NCBI GenBank assembly: GCA_017608985.1
Contig: JAFCEV010000010.1
Span: forward strand, 1-15,976
Direction of reading: 5' to 3'
Length of the DNA: 15,976 nucleotides
Origin: Candidatus Pacearchaeota archaeon
GTDB lineage: Archaea; Nanobdellota; Nanobdellia; Pacearchaeales; GW2011-AR1
A program made the position numbers and the translations under genes. Position 1 is the stretch's first letter; each line of letters opens with the position of its first letter. The notes under the pieces are model-generated. The model was not told the DNA's origin, did not search any database, and was given only the letters and a program-made list of their open reading frames with translations. Shown in pieces: positions 5,909 to 13,098 of this stretch.

Positions 5909-6306
5909 TGTTTCTTTGAAATATCTTTTACACTAATAAATTTAATTGGTTTTTCTTTGCCTGCTCTGATTGTTTTTGATTCTTTGAATTCTTTAGGAAT
6001 TCCAACATAACATCTGATTCTTTTAAACGCTTCTTTTCCTCTTCCAAATCTATGTTCAGGAAGCATATTTCTTATAGTTCTCTTGACAATTTTGTCACTT
6101 GATTTAGAATGTTTCGGTCCTTTTTGGCTGCTTCCGACTCTACCTCTTTTTTCTTGAAATCTTTTTTCAATATTTTTTTTATTTCCAGTAATTATTACAT
6201 ACTCACAATTAAGAATAATAATTTTTTCACCTTTTAAAACTTCTTTAGCAACATAACTTGCTAATCTTCCTAGAATAGCACCTTTTCCGTCGATTATTTT
6301 AGTCAT
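5905..6306 (-). CDS. rpl13: Ribosomal protein uL13
   Basis: A large-subunit protein, here 133 residues in the short archaeal form. Recognisable features are the opening 'IIDGKGAILGRLASYVAKEVLKGEKIIILN', the central 'RGPKHSKSSDKIVKRTIRNMLP' type region with its basic RNA-binding residues, and 'GKEAFKRIRCYVGIP' towards the C-terminus. The ATG overlaps the eL18 stop by four bases and its stop overlaps uS9 likewise, so the three genes form a tightly coupled cistron. Confidence 0.97.
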   Translation of the reverse strand: MTKIIDGKGAILGRLASYVAKEVLKGEKIIILNCEYVIITGNKKNIEKRFQEKRGRVGSSQKGPKHSKSSDKIVKRTIRNMLPEHRFGRGKEAFKRIRCYVGIPKEFKESKTIRAGKEKPIKFISVKDISKKQ

Positions 6307-6671
6307 TTTAATATTTTAATTCCTTTTGCTTCTGGATTCTTTTTTATTTCCTTTAAGATTGTTAAAGTATCAATTCCTGCTTTTTTCAATTTTTCTTTTG
6401 CTTTTTCTGAAAAATCTAAGGCAACAATCTTTATTTTTTTATCTAATTCTCCTTGTGAAAGGATTTTTCCAGGAACCACCACAATTTTTTCATCTTTGAT
6501 TTTTTTATTCAATTCCTCTAAATTCAAGTTTATTCTGTTTTTTCGTGGCCCAGATAATATCTCAACAATTTTAATCCAATTTTTATTTTTTTTACAGGCA
6601 ATCAAAGTTTCAACTAACTCTGGATTTGTTTTTCTTTTTAGTTGTTTTTCTATTTTAGATTTTGTTTTCAT
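6303..6671 (-). CDS. rpl18e: Ribosomal protein eL18
   Basis: An archaeal/eukaryotic large-subunit protein. I start it at the ATG at 6671 (122 residues, MKTKSKIEKQL), which matches the family N-terminus 'K.N..L..LI..L...' ; the longer frame from 6710 adds 13 hydrophobic residues that lie in the predicted leader. Landmarks are 'RKTNPELVETLIACKKNKNWIKIVEILSGPRKNR', 'VVPGKILSQGELDKKIKIVALDFSEKAKEKLKKAG' and the short C-terminal 'NPEAKGIKIL'. In many archaea eL18 directly follows rpoD; here it heads its own transcription unit with a TATA box at 6749-6758 and a leader of about 55 nt. Confidence 0.96.
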   Translation of the reverse strand: MKTKSKIEKQLKRKTNPELVETLIACKKNKNWIKIVEILSGPRKNRINLNLEELNKKIKDEKIVVVPGKILSQGELDKKIKIVALDFSEKAKEKLKKAGIDTLTILKEIKKNPEAKGIKILK

Positions 6672-6758
6672 TGTATAATTAACGAGAAAAATTATCCCGC
6701 TAAACGCCAAACGATTTAACTCGCAGGTAAAATTTCGAGTGAAAGTTCATTTATAAAG
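6672..6758 (-). promoter_or_regulatory. eL18 promoter and possibly structured leader
   Basis: On the minus strand CTTTATAAAT (6749-6758) is the likely TATA box, putting the start near 6728. The leader then begins CCTGC (6727-6723), which can pair with GCGGG (6700-6696); an alternative CGAG (6723-6720) with CTCG (6686-6683) is also possible. Several ribosomal operons are autoregulated through such leaders, but here that is only a possibility. Confidence 0.4.
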
Positions 6759-6874
6759 ATTACTGAAATTTATTTAGAGATATTATTGGAATATATTTTC
6801 TATTATTTAGATTTTTGTTTTTAGATATTCTCTCGTATTTTCTTTAATTATATAGTTTATTTTAAAAATATTTT

Positions 6875-6969
6875 AAGAATCGTTTCAAGATTCTTTTTCT
6901 CTTATTTATTAGGATTTCTCTTTAAGAATTTCTTCTAAATTTCCCTCAAAATCTTTTCTAAGAAATCCT
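6875..6969. other. Two inverted repeats between eL18 promoter and tRNA
   Basis: AAGAATC (6875-6881) and GATTCTT (6889-6895) form a 7-bp hairpin followed on the plus strand by a T-run. AGGATTTCT (6911-6919) and AGAAATCCT (6961-6969) are perfect 9-bp inverted repeats 41 nt apart. No gene is visible between 6759 and 7045. These may be 3' processing or termination signals, or an unrecognised small RNA. Confidence 0.35.
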
Positions 6970-7045
6970 TTAGTATGTTGTATATCCAATCTAAGAATAA
7001 ATCCTTATTTGTCATTTATATCTCTTATTATGTTAAGAACAATCA

Positions 7046-7184
7046 TGCGGAGTAAAGGATTCGAACCTTTGTAGGCACTAAGCCAACGCGTATCCCCTCT
7101 ATGAATTCATTATGAGTAATTGTATTGTTTTATTCACTTTACTTGACTTGAGCGCGTCCCATTTGACCACTCTGGCAACTCCGC
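7046..7184 (-). tRNA. tRNA-Leu (anticodon CAA), intron-containing
   Basis: On the minus strand the acceptor stem is GCGGAGT (7184-7178) with ACTCCGC (7053-7047) and discriminator A at 7046; no CCA is encoded. The anticodon stem ACGCG (7157-7153) pairs with CGCGT (7090-7086). The loop reads CTCAAG plus A, with anticodon CAA at 7150-7148. The variable arm GGC-TTAGT-GCC is long, as in class II leucine tRNAs, and the T arm is AAAGG-TTCGAAT-CCTTT. Removing the 55-nt intron leaves 84 nt including the discriminator, normal for tRNA-Leu. It sits in the gap where rpoD and eL18 would usually be adjacent and has its own TATA box. Confidence 0.93.
7092..7146 (-). other. tRNA-Leu intron, between positions 37 and 38
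   Basis: Boundaries are inferred from the need for a 7-base anticodon loop: G37 is 7147 and A38 is 7091, the canonical archaeal site. The intron starts with TCAAG, repeating the last five exon bases, and holds the palindrome ATGAATTCAT at 7101-7110. The bulge-helix-bulge is imperfect: C32, U33 and C34 can pair with the G run at 7094-7096 but A35 faces a G. Confidence 0.75.
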
Positions 7185-7207
7185 AACTAAAATTAGAGAG
7201 GAATAAT

Positions 7208-7218
7208 AATATAAAAAG
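7208..7218 (-). promoter_or_regulatory. TATA box of tRNA-Leu
   Basis: On the minus strand CTTTTTATATT is centred about 28 nt upstream of the tRNA 5' end at 7184, the expected archaeal spacing. Confidence 0.6.
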
Positions 7219-7291
7219 CTTTAGGATTTCAAAATCAAAACCTTTAAAAAATATGAATTGTCTTTTGCAATAGATAAAACTACCATATAAT

Positions 7292-8344
7292 ATGAAAAAA
7301 AGAACATTATTAAGTCTCTTGGCAATACCGGTTTTTTCAGTTGCAACTACTTTTAATTCTTTTAGCCAAGACTATAAACAGATTGGTGCAGGAGTCATAG
7401 ATTTTCTTTTGGCAAATCCAAAAACTGCAAATAAAATGAAACCCTCTGAAAGTGCAGCTTTGTATATCATAGGAGATTTTCTTAAAGCTCAGAGTCAAAG
7501 AGAGCACGAATTAGAAGTTGCAGTTGCAGGAAAAGATGAAATTACCTTTAATGTTGATGATGGCAGGCAGGTTCAGTTTGTCAAGGACGGAAGTGGCAAT
7601 ATATTTTTGGTTATTGATGGAGTAATTCACCCCATAGCTAAAGAACTTATTAATCAGGCAAGAAGCATTCCAAGTACAAGTATAGATAATGCAACTTTAC
7701 CTCCATACAATTTAAGGGATTTAGAAAGCAAGTTTAATTCTAATCCTACAGAAGATATTAGCCAATATTATAAAGTCTCAAGAGGAGGAGAATATCTTTC
7801 TGATATTGCTAAAAAATTTGATGTATCTAAATCAAATGTTTATTGGATAAAAGGGAAGCATTTTTATCCTATAACAGACCGAAGGACCTTAGCAGATAAA
7901 TGTAAGTTAGGAAGATTCGGAGGTTATCCTGGCAATTTGTGGATTGTTAAGGAAAAATATAGAAATGAAATTTCAACTGTCTTTTCATATAAATGGCATC
8001 GTGATTTAAATAATGATGGCTCTCTTAATTTTAATGAATTTAATCAAATTAAAAGGACATTTTACAGTGATGAAGATTTTTATATTGCGACAAAATTTCA
8101 AATAGATAAAAGTTTTAAAGGAAGTTTGGAGCTAAAAATTTTTGATGATTATACAGGAAATCTTGTTTCATATGAAGAATGGGAAAATGTTCCTTCTGAA
8201 GCGCAGATAGCTATCAAAGATATTCCTGCAGGAGCACTTCCGAAAGGAGTATATCTTATTCATACAAATCTGATAGATAATAATTCAACTACAGTGTCTT
8301 CTAAATCAGAAAGATTTGAAATTATACCCAAAACTACAGAATAA
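7292..8344 (+). CDS. Secreted protein with LysM-like and EF-hand-like motifs
   Basis: The 350-residue protein starts with a signal peptide (residues 1 to about 25: basic MKKR, hydrophobic core, small residues near 'SFS'), with no lipobox cysteine. Residues about 159-187 ('YKVSRGGEYLSDIAKKFDVSKSNVYWIKG') look like a LysM repeat, usually a glycan-binding module. Residues 238-249 (DLNNDGSLNFNE) match a complete EF-hand/dockerin-type calcium loop with D, N, D, S, N and E at positions 1, 3, 5, 7, 9 and 12. The C-terminal roughly 100 residues look like a beta-sandwich. It is therefore probably extracellular and calcium-binding, with a possible cell-surface role. It is convergent with rpoD, one base apart, and interrupts the usual ribosomal operon. 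I do not recognise a named family. Confidence 0.8.
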   Translation: MKKRTLLSLLAIPVFSVATTFNSFSQDYKQIGAGVIDFLLANPKTANKMKPSESAALYIIGDFLKAQSQREHELEVAVAGKDEITFNVDDGRQVQFVKDGSGNIFLVIDGVIHPIAKELINQARSIPSTSIDNATLPPYNLRDLESKFNSNPTEDISQYYKVSRGGEYLSDIAKKFDVSKSNVYWIKGKHFYPITDRRTLADKCKLGRFGGYPGNLWIVKEKYRNEISTVFSYKWHRDLNNDGSLNFNEFNQIKRTFYSDEDFYIATKFQIDKSFKGSLELKIFDDYTGNLVSYEEWENVPSEAQIAIKDIPAGALPKGVYLIHTNLIDNNSTTVSSKSERFEIIPKTTE

Positions 8345-8345
8345 A

Positions 8346-9065
8346 TTATTTTCCAAGTTTCTTTGCAACTTCTGTGAGGTCTTTTTTCAATACACCTATT
8401 GATTCTTTAAATATATCTCCAACATCCATTTGTCCAAAAGATTCTATTGTAATTAATAATTCCTCCTTTGGAATAATGTCAATATTACCCCCTTCTTTTT
8501 TACAGAAATCCACACAAGCATTGCACATATCACATTTAAATTCATCTTCAATAATGAGCTTACCATCTTTTAATTTGAAAATTTTTTTTGGGCATATTTC
8601 AATAATTTTCTGCGAACATTTTTTATCTAATTTTATTCTGACAAGATTTCTGTAGAACATTAAACCAGGAGAAAATTTAGAATGCTCTTCACCTTTTCCA
8701 GCCCTGACATTTGCAGTAAGTTCCAGTTCTTGTCCTTTATTCAAAAGAGTTATTGGAATTTTATCATAAGCAACTTTAATACTTCCTTGCAATTCTTTTG
8801 AATAAACTTCTCCTTCTTTTTTTGAAGATAATTTTAATTTAGCAGTAGTCTTTTTATCAACTCCTTTCTCTGTTTTTAAAGGAATTAATCCAATTCGGTG
8901 TGCTATTGTTTCATCATAAAGTGGAGAATCATTCTTTGAAATTTCCACATCATTAACAGCTAAAATAAGTATTTGGTTGATATATCTTCTTAAGGCATTT
9001 GCTAAATTTTCGCTTATTTTCGCAGTAAAACTCAGTTTGTTTTCTTTTTTTTCTATTAACTCCAT
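8346..9065 (-). CDS. rpoD: DNA-directed RNA polymerase subunit D
   Basis: The archaeal counterpart of Rpb3 and bacterial alpha, forming the assembly platform with subunits L, N and P. The 239 residues show the alpha-like dimerisation motif 'ENLANALRRYI' (about 19-29), 'IAHRIGLIPL' (54-63) and the C-terminal 'ESFGQMDVGDIFKESIGVLKKDL'. An inserted ferredoxin-like segment carries Cys158 in 'ICP' and Cys178, 181, 184 and 188 in a C-x2-C-x2-C-x3-C pattern, with a further Cys150. That is enough for one [4Fe-4S] cluster but not the full eight ligands of two. It is the last gene of its operon, directly after uS11 (no gap), and ends one base from the convergent secreted-protein gene. The usual downstream eL18 is displaced. 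Confidence 0.96.
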   Translation of the reverse strand: MELIEKKENKLSFTAKISENLANALRRYINQILILAVNDVEISKNDSPLYDETIAHRIGLIPLKTEKGVDKKTTAKLKLSSKKEGEVYSKELQGSIKVAYDKIPITLLNKGQELELTANVRAGKGEEHSKFSPGLMFYRNLVRIKLDKKCSQKIIEICPKKIFKLKDGKLIIEDEFKCDMCNACVDFCKKEGGNIDIIPKEELLITIESFGQMDVGDIFKESIGVLKKDLTEVAKKLGK

Positions 9066-9482
9066 TCAAACTCTCCTCCCTCTTCTTCCACCTTTTTTCT
9101 TTGGACCTCCCCTTGGAATTCTTGTTGTATCAAGGATATTCAATATTTTAAAACCTTCTCTTGATAAACTTTTAATTATAGAATGTGTTCCCGGTCCTGG
9201 AGTAGGATTCCTTGTTTTTGCCCTTATTCTCACATATAATGATTTAATTCCAAGTTCTTTCAAATTTTCAGCAACTCTTTTTGCAATAAACATAGCAATT
9301 GTTGGATTTGCTTTAAGCCTATCATGTTTTGTAATCATTCCTCCTGTGATTTTTGCAATTGTTCTCCCTGACATGTCTGTAGCATGGACGATTGTATTAT
9401 TAAAAGAGGAATAAATGTTAAGTACAGCTTCTATATCTTTTTTTTTATTTTTATCAATGTTTTCTTTAGGCATTTTCTTCAA
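9066..9482 (-). CDS. rps11: Ribosomal protein uS11
   Basis: A platform protein of the small subunit near the mRNA exit. Landmarks are 'YSSFNNTIVHATDMSGRTIAKITGG', 'TIAMFIAKRVAENLKELGI' and the glycine/arginine-rich end 'RIPRGGPKKKGGRRGRRV', which is nearly invariant in archaea. The frame allows an ATG at 9482 (138 residues) or 9473 (MPKENIDK, 135 residues). From 9482 it overlaps the end of uS4 by 17 bases, so the inner start is equally plausible. rpoD follows with no gap. Confidence 0.97.
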   Translation of the reverse strand: MKKMPKENIDKNKKKDIEAVLNIYSSFNNTIVHATDMSGRTIAKITGGMITKHDRLKANPTIAMFIAKRVAENLKELGIKSLYVRIRAKTRNPTPGPGTHSIIKSLSREGFKILNILDTTRIPRGGPKKKGGRRGRRV

Positions 9483-9951
9483 GATTGTTTTTCTGTTTAT
9501 TTATTCTTTTTGGTTTTATGTTAATTTTATCCTCTAATCCTACAGTGATTATATAAGAAGGGCTATTTACAACTTCTCCATTAACCAAAACTTTTTTATG
9601 TGTTATTAGTTGTCGTGCACTTTTTTGAGTTCTCGCTAATTTCTTTTTCACAAGGATTGTTTGAAGTCTTCTATTCAAATAATCTTTTTTATCTAAAGAT
9701 AGAATATCGGCAATAGAATTCACGTTCAACCCTATTTTTTTCAGTCTGTTAATCAATGCTTTCTGTTCCTCAATGCTTGCAGAAATTAATTTTTTAGCTT
9801 TTTCTCTTATGGATTTTATTTTTGCTTCTGCCTTCCAAATTTCTGTCTTATTTTTCAGTCCAAACTCTTTTTTTATTTTTGCTTCTTCTTCTACCCTTTC
9901 TTTTTCAAAAGGTCTTTTTGGTTTTAAATAATTCTTATGTTTTCTTTTCAT
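9466..9951 (-). CDS. rps4: Ribosomal protein uS4
   Basis: A primary 16S rRNA-binding protein of the small subunit, 161 residues. The N-terminal half is helical and highly basic, with 'LKPKRPFEKERVEEEAKIKKEFGLKNKTEIWKAE'-like archaeal sequence. The S4 RNA-binding domain covers about residues 104-150: 'RRLQTILVKKKLARTQKSARQLITHKKVLVNGEVVNSPSY'. Its ATG shares one base with the uS13 stop (TAATG), so translation is coupled. Confidence 0.97.
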   Translation of the reverse strand: MKRKHKNYLKPKRPFEKERVEEEAKIKKEFGLKNKTEIWKAEAKIKSIREKAKKLISASIEEQKALINRLKKIGLNVNSIADILSLDKKDYLNRRLQTILVKKKLARTQKSARQLITHKKVLVNGEVVNSPSYIITVGLEDKINIKPKRINKQKNNLEENA

Positions 9952-10424
9952 TATTTCTTTTTCCCCTTTCTTTTAATTCCCACACCTTTGCTCTTATTTT
10001 TTCTAAAATGGCTTTTTGTTCTTTGTCCTCTTAAAGGCAACCCTGTTGTGTGTCTATATCCTCTGTAACTTTTAATTTTCTTAAGTCTTTTAATATCAAA
10101 ATCTTGCTGTAATTCTAAATTGCTTCCTGTTAGATGTTTATCTGTTCCTGTCTCGAAATCTTTTTTTCTATTGAATATATGCCCAGGAAATTTCGGATTT
10201 TTCAGAAATTCCGTAATTTTTTTTATTTCTTCTTCATTTAATGAACCAATTTTTCTGTTTTTATTTATGTTTAATATATTACAGACAGCGTTTGCAACTC
10301 CCCAAGAAACACCCTTAATTTTTGTCAATCCAGGATAAATATTCATCCCACCTTCTATATCTTTCGAAAGAATTCTAACTATCTTTTCTCTATACTGTTT
10401 ATTTTTTTGTTCTTTTTCATCCAT
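9951..10424 (-). CDS. rps13: Ribosomal protein uS13
   Basis: A small-subunit head protein that contacts the P-site tRNA and the large subunit. The 157-residue archaeal form shows the helix-two-turn-helix 'LTKIKGVSWGVANAVCNILNI', the archaeal insert 'HLTGSNLELQQDFDIKRLKKI' and the signature 'YRGYRHTTGLPLRGQRTKSHFR' before a Lys-rich tail. One base separates it from the DUF655 gene upstream. In most archaea uS13 heads its own operon; here it is fused to the eL21-rpoF-DUF655 cluster. Confidence 0.97.
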   Translation of the reverse strand: MDEKEQKNKQYREKIVRILSKDIEGGMNIYPGLTKIKGVSWGVANAVCNILNINKNRKIGSLNEEEIKKITEFLKNPKFPGHIFNRKKDFETGTDKHLTGSNLELQQDFDIKRLKKIKSYRGYRHTTGLPLRGQRTKSHFRKNKSKGVGIKRKGKKK

Positions 10425-10425
10425 T

Positions 10426-10962
10426 TTATTGTTGAAATAAATTATGCCTCTCTAATGTTGTTAATTCTTGGAAAATTCTTTTTTCTATTGCTTTTTTAGG
10501 GTCAGGAAGATTTTGAATTCTTTTTTTCATCTCTTCAAAAGATTCAAATTTCTTTTCTTTTCTTTTCTTTAGGATCTCTTTCATATGTTTTTTCCCGAGC
10601 CCAGGCAATAATTCAATTTGATGAATTCGTTTGTTTATTGCTCCAGCTTTATTAAAAAAATCAATAAATTCTCTTTCCTTTTTTTTAACCATGCTTTTTA
10701 TAAGTTCTTTTAATTGTTCCTTAGCTGCTTCTGTTAATTTTTCTCTTCGCAATCTCCCAAGAATATAATAAATTTTATCTCTTTTTCCTTCTCCAATATA
10801 AACCTTTTCACCGATTTTCAGATTAGTTCCTCTTCGCGGGACTAGTTCTAATAGGATGAGTTTTGATTCACCCACAGCCTGAGCTATAGGCATCATTTTC
10901 TTTTCCAGAGGATATCCATTTGGTAAGTATTCTAGGATTATTGCGTATTCTTCTTTGTTCAT
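10426..10962 (-). CDS. DUF655 family nucleic-acid-binding protein
   Basis: The 178-residue protein matches the archaeal DUF655 family. It has an N-terminal OB-like beta region (about 5-75: 'YAIILEYLPNGYP' and 'LELVPRRGTNLKIGEKVYIGEGKRDKIYYILGRL'), a helical linker, and a helix-hairpin-helix at about 118-131 with 'LLPGLGKKHMKEIL'. OB plus HhH suggests binding to RNA or structured nucleic acid; the family has no firmly established function that I know. In many archaea it follows eL21 and rpoF and precedes the rRNA dimethyltransferase KsgA, hinting at a ribosome biogenesis role. Here KsgA is absent and uS13 follows after one base. Confidence 0.9.
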   Translation of the reverse strand: MNKEEYAIILEYLPNGYPLEKKMMPIAQAVGESKLILLELVPRRGTNLKIGEKVYIGEGKRDKIYYILGRLRREKLTEAAKEQLKELIKSMVKKKEREFIDFFNKAGAINKRIHQIELLPGLGKKHMKEILKKRKEKKFESFEEMKKRIQNLPDPKKAIEKRIFQELTTLERHNLFQQ

Positions 10963-10967
10963 TTTTT

Positions 10968-11273
10968 CTATTTAAACTCTTTAATTGTATTGAGTATTTT
11001 TTCTCTTTCATCTTCATTTAAATCAATGTTTGTAATAGCTTTATTAAGTTCATCTTGGGTATCAGGAAGAAAATCAATCAATTTTGATATATGCTTGTCA
11101 TTTATTTTTAAAAGTTCTAACTCCCTGAGTTTTTTTCTTAATTCTTTGGCTTTTTGCACTTTCAATTTAGTGAATTTTTTTATAAATTTAACTAATTCTT
11201 TTCCAGTTTCTTGATTTTTCTTTGCATATTCTGTTGCTTCCGCCATGCTTAATGATTTGTTGCTTTTTATCAT
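10968..11273 (-). CDS. rpoF: DNA-directed RNA polymerase subunit F (Rpb4)
   Basis: This subunit pairs with subunit E to form the stalk of archaeal RNA polymerase. The 101 residues contain the family start 'LSMAEATEYAKK', a lysine-rich helical middle and the C-terminal HRDC-like part 'INDKHISKLIDFLPDTQDELNKAI...LNEDEREKILNTIKEF'. One base separates it from eL21 upstream and five from DUF655 downstream. Confidence 0.92.
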   Translation of the reverse strand: MIKSNKSLSMAEATEYAKKNQETGKELVKFIKKFTKLKVQKAKELRKKLRELELLKINDKHISKLIDFLPDTQDELNKAITNIDLNEDEREKILNTIKEFK

Positions 11274-11274
11274 T

Positions 11275-11535
11275 TTATTTATTTTGTTTTATTTTTTTTA
11301 AATGTATTGGCTCTATTAAAAATTCTTTTTCCTTATTTTTATTTTTTATTTGAACAATATATGCTTTACCTCTCTTACCTTTGATTTTTCCTGTGCTTCC
11401 CTGTAATTTTTTAGGAAAATTAGTATTAATTGCATTTTCCCCTATAATCGCTACAGGATCTCCGACATTTAATTTTTGAAAATATCTACTAAGTTGGAAT
11501 TTTCCTTTGTTTCTTATTTTTTTCTTGTTAACCAT
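11275..11535 (-). CDS. rpl21e: Ribosomal protein eL21
   Basis: An archaeal/eukaryotic large-subunit protein, 86 residues. It shows the usual 'RNKGKFQLSRYFQKLNVGDPVAI' opening and the SH3-like core 'PKKLQGSTGKIKGKRGKAYIVQI'. It is the promoter-proximal gene of a seven-gene operon through to rpoD, with gaps of at most five bases or short overlaps throughout. Confidence 0.95.
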   Translation of the reverse strand: MVNKKKIRNKGKFQLSRYFQKLNVGDPVAIIGENAINTNFPKKLQGSTGKIKGKRGKAYIVQIKNKNKEKEFLIEPIHLKKIKQNK

Positions 11536-11554
11536 AAATTACCCAGAAAGGTTT

Positions 11555-11563
11555 TATTTAAAA
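11555..11563 (-). promoter_or_regulatory. TATA box of the eL21-rpoD operon
   Basis: The plus-strand TATTTAAAA, in context TTTTTTAAATAAAA on the minus strand, is centred about 25 nt upstream of the eL21 ATG at 11535 and implies a leaderless or very short-leader transcript. Confidence 0.6.
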
Positions 11564-11572
11564 AACTATCTT

Positions 11573-11770
11573 TTAATTATTTAAATTAGAAGAATATTCT
11601 GATTCGTCAGTTCTATTATGGCATAAATCTCCATTATTTCGCGCATTATTCATGTTCATTACAATAGTATTATACATCTTTTCTCCCCATACTTTTTTTC
11701 CACAGTTTTCACAGAAATCAACTATGCTTTCATCAGGAATTTCAACACCGCAATAAATACATTTTTTCAT
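11573..11770 (-). CDS. Zinc-ribbon protein of unknown function
   Basis: A 65-residue protein with an N-terminal zinc ribbon: Cys4 and Cys7 in 'CIYCG', and Cys20 and Cys23 in 'CENCG'. It continues with the conserved-looking 'KKVWGEKMYNTIVMNMNNARNNGDL' helix and a polar, probably disordered tail. I recall similar small zinc-ribbon proteins with the 'VWGEKMF..I..NM..A...GDL' segment in DPANN genomes, without a function. Its own promoter is likely, with a TTTAAAAACC-type box near 11805-11815 on the minus strand. RNA, DNA or protein binding are all possible. Confidence 0.8.
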   Translation of the reverse strand: MKKCIYCGVEIPDESIVDFCENCGKKVWGEKMYNTIVMNMNNARNNGDLCHNRTDESEYSSNLNN

Positions 11771-11850
11771 GTTTCACCAATTTTGAAGAATTAAAAAGGA
11801 GGAACTGGTTTTTAAAGATTTGTGTTTATTTTTGAATTATTCATATCTCA

Positions 11851-11872
11851 CGCTTAAATCAAAGATTTGGCG
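11851..11872 (-). terminator. Hairpin downstream of ABC operon
   Basis: On the minus strand CGC-C-AAATC-TTT-GATTT-AA-GCG forms an 8-bp stem with a small internal loop, starting 14 nt after the permease stop. It is a possible 3'-end signal, with no clear T-run. Confidence 0.3.
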
Positions 11873-11885
11873 ATACATTACAAAT

Positions 11886-13097
11886 TCATTCGTAACGTAA
11901 AGCATCAGCTGGTTTTAGTTTTGAAGCCTGCATTGCAGGAAAAACTCCTGATAAAGTTCCTATCATAAATGAAAATGCCAGAGAACCCAGAATAAGATAC
12001 CAGGAAATGTGTGCTTGTAAAAAACTTCCCACGCTCGTGCTCAAAACATATTCAACACCCTTGGCTAATCCGATTCCAATCCCGATGCCTATTGTACCTC
12101 CAACCAATCCTAAAAGCCCTGATTCAAATAAAAATATGAGGAGAACATCTGAATTTTTTGCACCAACAGCTTTCATTGTTCCAATCTCTTTTGTTCTTTC
12201 CAAAACTGCAGTATACATTGTATTCATAATTCCTATTCCTCCAACAATCAAAGAAATTGCAGCAATTCCGACCAAAACTGCTTGCACAACTCCAAAAACA
12301 TCTTGAAAAGTTTCGAGTAATTGCTCAAAGGTCTGAACAGAAAAAGTTTCTTCCCCTTCCTTTTCATCTCTAGAATCTCTCAACTCATTTTTAACCTTTT
12401 CTGCCACATCAGCAGGTTCATAACCCGGTTTTAATTGAACATAAATAGCATCTATCTCATCATGTTTATCAAAAACTTCTTTGGCAGTTTCGAGAGGGAT
12501 ATAAACCTGTGAATCATCTGAGGGGTTGCCTATCTCTCCCATTACTCCAACAACCTGAAATTCTTTATTCTGAATAATAATCTTATCCCTCAAATCAACC
12601 CCTTTATCAAAAAAACCATTATCTTTAGCAACCAGATAACCTATGACAATATCATATTTGTCACCTTCTTTCAAATCCCTTCCTTCTATAGTTTCAAAAC
12701 CACTTATTTCTTTGAAGATATTGGCTGTTTTATCTGTAGGAAGCCCAATTACAAAATCTGGCTTTACTTCATCCTTGAATTTAATTAAACTTGAACCATA
12801 AACCATTTCAGTAGCCATATCAACTCCTTTTGTTTTTTCTATAACCTCTAAATCTTTAGAAGTTAATTTATCAGCACTTGTCATCATACCCATACCTACT
12901 CCACTTCCAGGCATAACAATTAATTTATTTGTCCCCATTTGTTCAAAAGTTTCTGTTAAGTATCCTTGTAATCCTTGTCCAAGAGAAATCAGGGCAACCA
13001 CAGCAGCAATGCCTATGAAAATTCCAATCATAGTCAGCCAGCTTCTCAGTTTTCTTCTTTTGAGATTATTAAATGCAAGAAAGAAATAGTCTTTCAT
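11886..13097 (-). CDS. MacB/FtsX-type ABC transporter permease
   Basis: The 403-residue membrane protein has the MacB layout: a cytosolic 'LAFNNLKRRKLRSWLTMIGIFIGIAAVVALISLGQG' start with membrane segment 1 at about 21-40, an extracytoplasmic MacB_PCD domain (about 45-260), and the FtsX domain with segments at about 268-292, 318-345 and 366-388. Between the first two of these lies the cytosolic coupling helix 'ERTKEIGTMKAVGAK', and the protein ends 'PADALRYE', both hallmarks. MacB-type exporters do not carry substrate through the membrane channel but use ATP to drive extracytoplasmic conformational work. It is the last gene of a three-gene operon, one base after the COG1361-like gene. Confidence 0.95.
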   Translation of the reverse strand: MKDYFFLAFNNLKRRKLRSWLTMIGIFIGIAAVVALISLGQGLQGYLTETFEQMGTNKLIVMPGSGVGMGMMTSADKLTSKDLEVIEKTKGVDMATEMVYGSSLIKFKDEVKPDFVIGLPTDKTANIFKEISGFETIEGRDLKEGDKYDIVIGYLVAKDNGFFDKGVDLRDKIIIQNKEFQVVGVMGEIGNPSDDSQVYIPLETAKEVFDKHDEIDAIYVQLKPGYEPADVAEKVKNELRDSRDEKEGEETFSVQTFEQLLETFQDVFGVVQAVLVGIAAISLIVGGIGIMNTMYTAVLERTKEIGTMKAVGAKNSDVLLIFLFESGLLGLVGGTIGIGIGIGLAKGVEYVLSTSVGSFLQAHISWYLILGSLAFSFMIGTLSGVFPAMQASKLKPADALRYE

Positions 13098-13098
13098 C

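Noticed and set aside
6672..6710. 13-residue N-terminal extension of eL18
   Set aside because: Hydrophobic residues unlike the family start; the region is better explained as leader.
8977..9414. Plus-strand hydrophobic frame opposite uS11 and rpoD
   Set aside because: Shadow frame of two clear conserved genes.
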